Source: Streptomyces sp. yr375 (GTDB lineage: Bacteria; Actinomycetota; Actinomycetes; Streptomycetales; Streptomycetaceae). From it: DNA of 64,000 bases. The first letter of the stretch is position 1, and every line of letters begins with the position of its first letter. The position numbers and the translations under genes are program-made. The stretch lies in contig NZ_FOFF01000012.1 of assembly GCF_900110755.1 (NCBI RefSeq), forward strand, positions 115,506 to 179,505. The letters run 5' to 3'. Shown here in pieces: positions 57,942 to 64,000 of the stretch. Below the pieces are notes generated by a model. It did no database searches. It saw only the letters and a program-made list of their open reading frames with translations, and was not told where the DNA came from.

Positions 57942-59909
57942 ATGTCGACCGTGAACCCCGAGCCGCTCTGGCGGCCAGATGCCCAGCGCATCGCCCAGGC
58001 CCAGGTCACGAAGTTCCAGACCTGGGCGGCCGAGCGGTACGCAGCCCCGTCCGAAGGCGGCTATCCGACACTGCACCGCTGGTCCGTCGACGAGCTGGAG
58101 ACGTTCTGGACAGCCGTCACGGAGTGGTTCGACGTACGGTTTTCGACACCCTACGCGCGCGTGCTGGGCGATCGGTCCATGCCCGGCGCCCAGTGGTTCC
58201 CCGGAGCGACGCTGAACTACGCCGAGCACGCCCTGCGCGCGGCTGCCACCCGCCCGGCGCAGCCGGCCCTGTTGTACGTTGACGAGACCCATGAACCGAC
58301 CCCGGTGACCTGGTCCGAGCTGCGCCGCCAGGTCGGCTCACTCGCCGCCGAGCTGCGCGCCCTCGGTGTCCGCCCCGGCGACCGGATCAGCGCCTACCTC
58401 CCGAACATCCCGCAGGCCGTCGTGGCCCTCCTCGCGACGGCCGCCGTGGGCGGCGTCTGGACCTCCTGCGCCCCCGACTTCGGCGCCCGCAGCGTCCTCG
58501 ACCGCTTCCAGCAGGTCGAACCCGTCGTCCTGTTCACCGTCGACGGCTACCGCTACGGAGGCAAGGAGCACGACCGCCGCGACGTCGTCGCCGAACTCCG
58601 CGCGGAACTGCCCACCCTGCGCGCCGTGGTCCACATCCCCCTCCTGGGCACGGAGCCGCCCCAGGGAGCCCTGGACTGGTCCGCCCTGACGGCCGCGGAC
58701 GAGGAGCCCGTCTTCGAACAGGTCCCCTTCGACCACCCCCTCTGGGTGCTCTACTCCTCCGGTACGACCGGTCTGCCCAAGGCCATCGTCCAGTCCCAGG
58801 GCGGCATCCTGGTCGAACACCTCAAACAGCTCGGCCTGCACTGCGACCTGGGCCCCGAGGACCGTTTCTTCTGGTACACCTCGACCGGCTGGATGATGTG
58901 GAACTTCCTCGTCTCCGGCCTCCTCACCGGCACGACGATCGTCCTCTACGACGGCAGCCCCGGTTTCCCCGACACCGGCGCACAGTGGCGCATCGCCGAA
59001 CGCACGGGCGCCACCCTCTACGGCACCTCGGCGGCGTACGTCATGGCCTGCCGCAAAGCGGAGGTGCACCCGGCCCGCGACTTCGACCTCTCCAAGGTCC
59101 AGTGCGTCGCCACCACGGGCTCCCCGCTCCCGCCCGACGGCTTCCGCTGGCTGCACGACGAGGTACGCGACGACCTGTGGATCGCCTCCGTCAGCGGCGG
59201 CACGGACGTCTGCTCCTGCTTCGCTGGCGCGGTCCCGACGCTCCCGGTGTACACCGGCGAACTCCAGGCCCCCGGCCTCGGCACCGACCTGCAGTCCTGG
59301 GACCCGGACGGTCACCCCGTCATCGACGAGGTCGGCGAACTCGTCGTCACCAACCCCATGCCCTCGATGCCGGTCCGCTTCTGGAACGACCCCGACGGCA
59401 GCCGCTACCACGACAGCTACTTCGACACCTACCCGGGCGTATGGCGTCACGGCGACTGGATCACCGTCACCTCGCGCGGCTCCGTCGTCATCCACGGCCG
59501 CTCCGACTCCACGCTCAACCGCCAAGGCGTGCGCATGGGTTCGGCCGACATCTACGAGGTCGTCGAACGGCTCCCCGAGATCAAGGAGTCCCTGGTCATC
59601 GGCATCGAGCAGCCCGACGGCGGCTACTGGATGCCCCTCTTCGTACACCTCGCCCCCGGAGCCGCCCTCGACGAGGCACTCCTGGGCCGCATCAAACAGG
59701 CCCTCCGCGAACAACTCTCGCCACGCCACGTCCCCGACGAGGTCATCGAGGTACCCGGAGTGCCGCACACCCTCACCGGAAAACGTATCGAGGTCCCGGT
59801 CAAACGCCTCCTCCAGGGCACCCCGCTGAAAAAGGCCGTCAACCCCGGTTCCATCGACAACCTCGACCTCCTGCACTTCTACGAGGACCTCGCCCGCAAA
59901 CGAGGCTGA
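57942..59909 (+). CDS. Acetoacetyl-CoA synthetase
   Basis: A 655-aa protein starting at ATG 57942 with GGGAG 7 nt upstream. It is an acyl/acetyl-CoA synthetase: LWVLYSSGTTGLPKAIVQSQGG (P-loop-like), YTSTGWMMWNF, GRSDSTLNRQGVRMGSADIYEVVE and the catalytic Lys in LTGKRIEVPVKRLL. The N-terminal PLWRPDAQRIAQAQVTKFQTW and the ending GSIDNLDLLHFYEDL are characteristic of acetoacetyl-CoA synthetase, which activates acetoacetate with ATP and CoA. It is divergent from the GH31 gene and apparently monocistronic. Confidence 0.9.
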   Translation: MSTVNPEPLWRPDAQRIAQAQVTKFQTWAAERYAAPSEGGYPTLHRWSVDELETFWTAVTEWFDVRFSTPYARVLGDRSMPGAQWFPGATLNYAEHALRAAATRPAQPALLYVDETHEPTPVTWSELRRQVGSLAAELRALGVRPGDRISAYLPNIPQAVVALLATAAVGGVWTSCAPDFGARSVLDRFQQVEPVVLFTVDGYRYGGKEHDRRDVVAELRAELPTLRAVVHIPLLGTEPPQGALDWSALTAADEEPVFEQVPFDHPLWVLYSSGTTGLPKAIVQSQGGILVEHLKQLGLHCDLGPEDRFFWYTSTGWMMWNFLVSGLLTGTTIVLYDGSPGFPDTGAQWRIAERTGATLYGTSAAYVMACRKAEVHPARDFDLSKVQCVATTGSPLPPDGFRWLHDEVRDDLWIASVSGGTDVCSCFAGAVPTLPVYTGELQAPGLGTDLQSWDPDGHPVIDEVGELVVTNPMPSMPVRFWNDPDGSRYHDSYFDTYPGVWRHGDWITVTSRGSVVIHGRSDSTLNRQGVRMGSADIYEVVERLPEIKESLVIGIEQPDGGYWMPLFVHLAPGAALDEALLGRIKQALREQLSPRHVPDEVIEVPGVPHTLTGKRIEVPVKRLLQGTPLKKAVNPGSIDNLDLLHFYEDLARKRG

Positions 59910-60152
59910 ACCCTCCCGCCAGCACGGGCCCGGCCGCCGCCCGGAATCACAGCGCGAGGCTGTGGACCACTCGCCGTCACGACCACGATTGCCACGGGAT
60001 CCCCTCCCGGCCGGCTCGCCTCCGACGGCAATGCCGTCTTGACCTGCATGTTTCGTGATCGCACGGTCCGCGGCCGACACACGCCAGACCCGTTGTCAGT
60101 GGTGCCAGTTACCGTGAGTGAGCATCGATCGACTGTGCACACAGGGGGAAAC

Positions 60153-61046
60153 ATGGCACACACTGACCACCAGACCATGCGACGCGTCCTGCGTCGCGAA
60201 ATCGCCGGCACCATCGGTCTGCTCACCGACGAACACGACTTCCGCGCCATGCGGCGCTACCGCAGCTTCACCTTCGACGATCACGCCACCTACCTCCAGC
60301 AGGTCGAAAACCTCCTGAGGACACGCGCCCTGCAAGGCACCCACACCACCGTGGCCCTCTTCGATCCCCAGGAATACGCCGAGTACTGCGCCGCCAAGGG
60401 GCTCGACCCCGACGTCCCCGCCAACCGCACCCGCTTCACGGCCGAACTCGCGACCACAGGCCCCACCATCCCCTACGAGGGCCAACCCCTCGCCGACCTG
60501 CTGCCGGCCCTCGTCGACGAAGCCGTCCGGCAAGCGACCTGGGAGTACGCGGCCACCCTCCTGGCCCGCCTCGGCGCCTGCGCGACCTGCGGCGAGGACA
60601 TCGGCCGCGCCGCCTTCACCCGAGCGTCGAACCTCGTCGCCCGCATCCTCGACACGGCGCCACCCGGCAACCGGCACCTGGTCTGCAGCGTCACCGCCGC
60701 ACCCGAAACACTCGTCTCCGTCCTCCACGCGGACGACGAAGCCGACGGCGCCACACAACTCGACGAGGCCGAAGCACTCGAGTTCACCACCGTCCTCGCC
60801 CTCGGCCTCGCCACCCAGCATCCGGGCGGCCTGGTCATGCGCACCACCGCTCCCGAAACCCCCGACCAGATCTACGGATGGCGGCTGCGCGGCGACGGCC
60901 TCGAACCCCTGACCGCCGGCGAGGTCTTCGACGCTTACTGCACCGACGCCGAATCCGGCGACCTCATCTCACCCGAGTCCGGCGTGGACTACTGCTTCCC
61001 ACCGGACCTCGGACAGGACCGACCGACACCGGGCCACCAGCACTGA
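60153..61046 (+). CDS. Hypothetical protein, unknown function
   Basis: A 297-aa protein starting at ATG 60153 behind CAGGGGG. Mostly helical at the N-terminus (HQTMRRVLRREIAGTIGLLTDEHDFRAMRRYRSFTFDDHATYLQQVENLL), acidic overall, with one CATCGEDIG motif that could bind metal. A Nudix, kinase or DNA-binding motif is not visible. Not recognised. It is followed by a strong hairpin shared with ptsI. Confidence 0.75.
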   Translation: MAHTDHQTMRRVLRREIAGTIGLLTDEHDFRAMRRYRSFTFDDHATYLQQVENLLRTRALQGTHTTVALFDPQEYAEYCAAKGLDPDVPANRTRFTAELATTGPTIPYEGQPLADLLPALVDEAVRQATWEYAATLLARLGACATCGEDIGRAAFTRASNLVARILDTAPPGNRHLVCSVTAAPETLVSVLHADDEADGATQLDEAEALEFTTVLALGLATQHPGGLVMRTTAPETPDQIYGWRLRGDGLEPLTAGEVFDAYCTDAESGDLISPESGVDYCFPPDLGQDRPTPGHQH

Positions 61047-61067
61047 CCGAAAAGGAAGCCCACACAC

Positions 61068-61105
61068 AGCAGGGGTGCCCCGTCCGAAGGCGGAGCACCC
61101 CTGCT
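61068..61105. terminator. Bidirectional hairpin between the hypothetical gene and ptsI
   Basis: AGCAGGGGTGC (61068-61078) pairs perfectly with GCACCCCTGCT (61095-61105) around a 16-nt loop, between convergent genes and 22-28 nt from each stop. Confidence 0.85.
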
Positions 61106-61132
61106 CACCGGCCGATCACCGGCCGGATGCGA

Positions 61133-62803
61133 CTACTCGCCGGACAACACGGCCTGCGCCGCATTACGCGCCTCCTCGGCACTGTCCGCCGCACGTGCCG
61201 CGGCCGCGGCACGCTCGCACTGCGCCAGCGTGTACTTCGCCAGCGCGGCCCGCACATAGGGAATCGACGCCGAGCCCATGGAAAGAGAGGTGACCCCCAG
61301 ACCGGTCAGCACACACGCGAGCAGCGGGTCAGCCGCGGCCTCGCCACACACGCCGCAGCTCTTGCCCTCGGCCAAGGCCGCCTCGGCCGACAGGGCGACA
61401 AGGTCGAGCAGTGCGGGCTGCCACGGATCCTGCAGCCGGGACACCGCACCCACCTGCCGGTCGGCGGCGAAGGTGTACTGCGCGAGATCGTTCGTACCCA
61501 GCGACAGGAACTCCACTTCTTGCAGGATCGAACGAGCCCGCAGAGCGGCGGACGGAATCTCCACCATCGCGCCGAACTTCGCCCGCAGCCCCGCCGCACG
61601 GCACGCGTCCGCGAACGCCTTCGCGTCGATGCGGTCCGCCACCATCGGCGCCATCACCTCGAGGTAGACCGGCACCCCCTCGGCGGCCTTCGCCAGCGCG
61701 GTCAGTTGGGTCCGCAGGACGTCGGGGTGGTCCAGCAGCGTGCGCAACCCCCGCACGCCCAGCGCCGGGTTGGGCTCGTCGGCCGGGGTCAGAAAGTCCA
61801 GAGGCTTGTCCGCACCCGCATCCAGCACGCGCACGACGACCCGCCCCTCGGGGAACGCCTCGAGCACCTGCCGGTAGGCCTCGACCTGCTTCTCCTCGGA
61901 CGGCGCGTTCTTACTGTCGTCGAGGAACAGGAACTCGGTACGGAAGAGCCCGACACCTTCCGCACCGGCCTCGACGGCCGCCGGCACGTCGGCAGGGCCG
62001 CCGACGTTCGCCAGCAGCGGCACCTTGTGACCGTCGGCGGTCGCACCCGGCCCGGTCGAGGCGGACAGCGCCGCCCTGCGCTCAGCGGCCGCCGCCTCGA
62101 GCTGGGCCTTCTTCTTGTCGCTCGGGTTCACGAAGACGTCGCCGGTGCTGCCGTCGACGGCGATCACGGTTCCCTCGGCGAGCTCACCGGCACCCGGCAG
62201 AGCCACGACGGCCGGCACACCGAGGGCCCGGGCGAGGATCGCACTGTGACTCGTCGGACCGCCCTCCTCGGTCACGAAGCCGAGCACCAGCGTCGGGTCC
62301 AGCAGCGCTGTGTCGGCGGGCGCCAGGTCCCGGGCGACCAGCACGTACGGCTCGTCACTGTCCGGGACACCCGGCATCGGGACACCCAGTAGCCGGGCGA
62401 CGATACGATTCCGCACGTCATCGAGGTCGGCCACGCGACCGGCGAGGTACTCACCGGCTCCTGCCAGCAACTCGCGGTAGGCGGCGAAAGCGTCGTAGAC
62501 GGCCCGCTCGGCAGTGCTGCCGACAGCGATACGCCGGTCCACGTCGACCATCAACTCGGGGTCCTGAGCCATCAAGGCCTGAGCCTCGAGCACTGCCTGC
62601 GCTTCGCCCCCCGCCAGATTGCCGCGCGCCATCAGGTCGGCTGCCACAGCCTCCACGGCCTTGCGGGCGCGCCCCTGTTCGCGCCCCGCCGCCTCCGCGG
62701 GGATCTGCTTGGCAGGCGGTTCGAGCACCGCCGTCCCCATGTGTCGAACCTCGCCGATCGCCACACCGTGACTCACGCCGACGCCTCGCAGCGTTGTCTC
62801 CAT
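61133..62803 (-). CDS. ptsI: Phosphoenolpyruvate-protein phosphotransferase (PTS Enzyme I)
   Basis: A 556-aa protein starting at ATG 62803. The phosphorylated His is in TEEGGPTSHSAILARALGVPAV; the PEP-utilising C-terminal domain has EGVGLFRTEFLFLD, FLSLGTNDLAQYTFAADR and the active Cys in GKSCGVCGEAAADP. Enzyme I transfers phosphate from PEP to HPr for sugar uptake, notably N-acetylglucosamine in streptomycetes. It follows crr by 86 nt and is probably co-transcribed. Confidence 0.97.
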   Translation of the reverse strand: METTLRGVGVSHGVAIGEVRHMGTAVLEPPAKQIPAEAAGREQGRARKAVEAVAADLMARGNLAGGEAQAVLEAQALMAQDPELMVDVDRRIAVGSTAERAVYDAFAAYRELLAGAGEYLAGRVADLDDVRNRIVARLLGVPMPGVPDSDEPYVLVARDLAPADTALLDPTLVLGFVTEEGGPTSHSAILARALGVPAVVALPGAGELAEGTVIAVDGSTGDVFVNPSDKKKAQLEAAAAERRAALSASTGPGATADGHKVPLLANVGGPADVPAAVEAGAEGVGLFRTEFLFLDDSKNAPSEEKQVEAYRQVLEAFPEGRVVVRVLDAGADKPLDFLTPADEPNPALGVRGLRTLLDHPDVLRTQLTALAKAAEGVPVYLEVMAPMVADRIDAKAFADACRAAGLRAKFGAMVEIPSAALRARSILQEVEFLSLGTNDLAQYTFAADRQVGAVSRLQDPWQPALLDLVALSAEAALAEGKSCGVCGEAAADPLLACVLTGLGVTSLSMGSASIPYVRAALAKYTLAQCERAAAAARAADSAEEARNAAQAVLSGE

Positions 62804-62889
62804 CTCACCCGTCTCCGATAGTGCGGCGGGCCTCGCCGCCGCGGTGGTTGTCCTGTGTACCGCTGTACCGCTGATCGACGGCGGCGGCA

Positions 62890-63339
62890 CTACTGCCAGG
62901 AAAAGAGAACGTCGCCGGCCTTCACATCGCCGTCCTCACGGAGATCGCCCAGGGAATCGGCTGTGGCTTCCAGGGCGATGACCGGACAGACCGGGGACTT
63001 GCCGGCCTCCACCACGGCGGCCGGGTTCCACCGCACGATGCTCTGCCCGCGCGTAACCGTGTCGCCCTTGTTCACCAGGACCTCGAAGCCCTCGCCGTTG
63101 AGCTGCACGGTGTCGATCCCGAGATGGGTGAGTACTCCGTGTCCCTCGGCGTCGACCACGACGAAGGCGTGCGGGTGGAGGGAGACGATGACTCCGTCCA
63201 CGGGTGCGACGGCCTCAGAAGGCTCGCGCACCGGGTCGATCGCGGTGCCCGGGCCGACCATGGCCCCGGAGAAGACCGGATCCGGCACGGCAGCCAGTCC
63301 GACGGCGCGTCCTACAAGAGGGGACATCACGGTGGTCAT
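62890..63339 (-). CDS. crr: PTS EIIA(Glc)-type protein Crr
   Basis: A 149-aa protein starting at ATG 63339 with GGGAGG 6 nt upstream. The EIIA(Crr) core is complete: SGAMVGPGTAIDP, DGVIVSLHPHAFVVV and the phosphorylated His in VLTHLGIDTVQLNGEGF. It passes phosphate from HPr to the sugar permease. A DasR box lies about 120 nt upstream; crr-ptsI is a known DasR target in S. coelicolor. Confidence 0.97.
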   Translation of the reverse strand: MTTVMSPLVGRAVGLAAVPDPVFSGAMVGPGTAIDPVREPSEAVAPVDGVIVSLHPHAFVVVDAEGHGVLTHLGIDTVQLNGEGFEVLVNKGDTVTRGQSIVRWNPAAVVEAGKSPVCPVIALEATADSLGDLREDGDVKAGDVLFSWQ

Positions 63340-63455
63340 GGGAGGCCTCCCAGGGGTGGAGATGTATATGGGCCGTTACTGCGTGTCCAGGATCGCGCCG
63401 CGTGCAGAAGGGTATGTCACATGAAGTACCGATTCTGCACAAAAACTCCCGATCC

Positions 63456-63469
63456 GTGGTCTAGACCAC
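63456..63469. promoter_or_regulatory. DasR-responsive element (dre) upstream of crr
   Basis: GTGGTCTAGACCAC is a perfect 14-bp palindrome matching the dre core TGGTCTAGACCA bound by DasR, the GntR-type GlcNAc regulator. It lies between crr and the divergent rRNA promoters. Confidence 0.9.
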
Positions 63470-63482
63470 TAGCCTAGCCGAT

Positions 63483-63512
63483 TTGCAGCGCCTCCGCGGC
63501 CCCGTGTACAGT
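63483..63512 (+). promoter_or_regulatory. Candidate upstream rRNA promoter (P1)
   Basis: TTGCAG (63483-63488), an 18-nt spacer and TACAGT (63507-63512) form a good principal-sigma promoter facing the 16S gene. A further -10-like TAGAGT lies at 63646-63651 with a poor -35, consistent with multiple rrn promoters in Streptomyces. Confidence 0.6.
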
Positions 63513-63651
63513 CGTACTCCTGCTTGAGGGTGAGCGACGCGAAACAGCGCGCTTACTGGAGCAGCACCCAACTTGTCAGATCCTATCTCTGGATCATCTT
63601 CTGCATGCCTGCGGAATGGTGGTCAGGAGGCTGGAAAAACCCTGATAGAGT

Positions 63652-63930
63652 CGGAAATGCAAGACCGAAGGGAAAAGCCCGGAGGAAAGCCTGAGAGAGT
63701 CTCTCGGGTGAGTACAAAGGAAGCGTCCGTTCCTTGAGAACTCAACAGCGTGCCAAAAATCAACGCCAGATATGTTGATACCCCGTTCCCGGCAGTGATA
63801 GCCGGGGATGAGGTTCCTTTGAAATAAAACACAGCGAGGACGCTGTGAACGGCCGGGCTTATTCCGCCTGGCTGTTCCGCTCTCGTGATGTGTTGTCCCG
63901 CGCTTTTAATTAAGCACAGTCGGGAAAACA
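63652..63930 (+). other. rRNA operon leader with antitermination/processing region
   Basis: No protein gene is present. The leader resembles other Streptomyces rrn leaders: a conserved-looking block around TTGAGAACTCAACAGCGTGC (about 63733-63752) and a hairpin CCCGGC/GCCGGG (63788-63793 with 63801-63806). AT-richer DNA (TTTTAATTAAG) precedes the mature 16S end. Function as antitermination and RNase processing sequence is inferred. Confidence 0.6.
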
Positions 63931-64000
63931 TTCACGGAGAGTTTGATCCTGGCTCAGGACGAACGCTGGCGGCGTGCTTAACACATGCAAGTCGAACGAT
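63931..64000 (+). rRNA. rrs: 16S ribosomal RNA, 5' end (partial)
   Basis: GAGAGTTTGATCCTGGCTCA and the following GGACGAACGCTGGCGGCG, ACACATGCAAGTCGAACGA are the universal bacterial 16S start. The mature 5' end lies at about 63930 and the gene continues beyond the window. Confidence 0.97.

Overview
The window is about 73% G+C, has GC-rich third codon positions, and carries Streptomyces hallmarks: RbpA, the sporulation pair SmeA-SffA, a conservon (cvnABCD), mycothiol-dependent formaldehyde oxidation and crr-ptsI. It is almost certainly core chromosome of a Streptomyces (or very close relative). No integrase, transposase, tRNA or CRISPR array is visible. The right end enters a 16S rRNA gene.

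Layout. 0-1.4 kb: end of a polyprenol-phosphate mannose synthase, fxsA, and rbpA with a near-perfect sigma-R promoter. 1.7-6.2 kb: a coupled membrane protein/GDPD/MFS operon facing a MocR regulator. 6.2-8.1 kb: smeA-sffA. 8.3-10.5 kb: ankyrin and HEAT-like proteins and a 19-residue mini-ORF. 10.7-14.0 kb: two GT4 glycosyltransferases and an SGNH hydrolase joined by ATGA overlaps. 14.0-19.5 kb: MFS transporter, DUF1445 protein and 5-oxoprolinase PxpABC, with a divergent GntR regulator and a palindromic operator. 19.6-26.8 kb: a four-ORF operon encoding what looks like a divergent MukBEF/MksBEF/Wadjet-type SMC complex (kleisin-like, a 39-aa linker ORF, MukE-like, 1544-aa SMC-like) with no JetD/MksG nuclease in the window.

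26.8-40.9 kb holds an apparently complete choline-to-glycine route: choline dehydrogenase, APC transporter, betaine aldehyde dehydrogenase, Rieske betaine monooxygenase, sarcosine oxidase, dimethylglycine dehydrogenase and mycothiol-dependent formaldehyde dehydrogenase. An IclR regulator sits beside it, and a divergent Rieske ferredoxin/ferredoxin reductase pair may supply electrons. A minisatellite-built 104-codon ORF lies between the last two genes.

41.2-50.3 kb is a conservon whose cvnC and cvnD are separated by a 1218-aa hydantoinase/5-oxoprolinase. 50.4-61.0 kb carries an EAL-CBS-GGDEF protein, a thiolase/DUF35 pair, a VanX-like dipeptidase, a Nudix hydrolase, a GH31 glucosidase, acetoacetyl-CoA synthetase and an unknown conserved-looking protein. 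61.1-63.3 kb is crr-ptsI with a DasR box, back to back with the promoters and leader of an rRNA operon.

The most interesting items are the nuclease-less SMC operon with its stitched mini-ORF, the oxoprolinase lodged inside the conservon, the minisatellite ORF, and the DasR box placed 13 bp from a probable rRNA promoter. All family calls come from reading translations and motifs; no database search was run.
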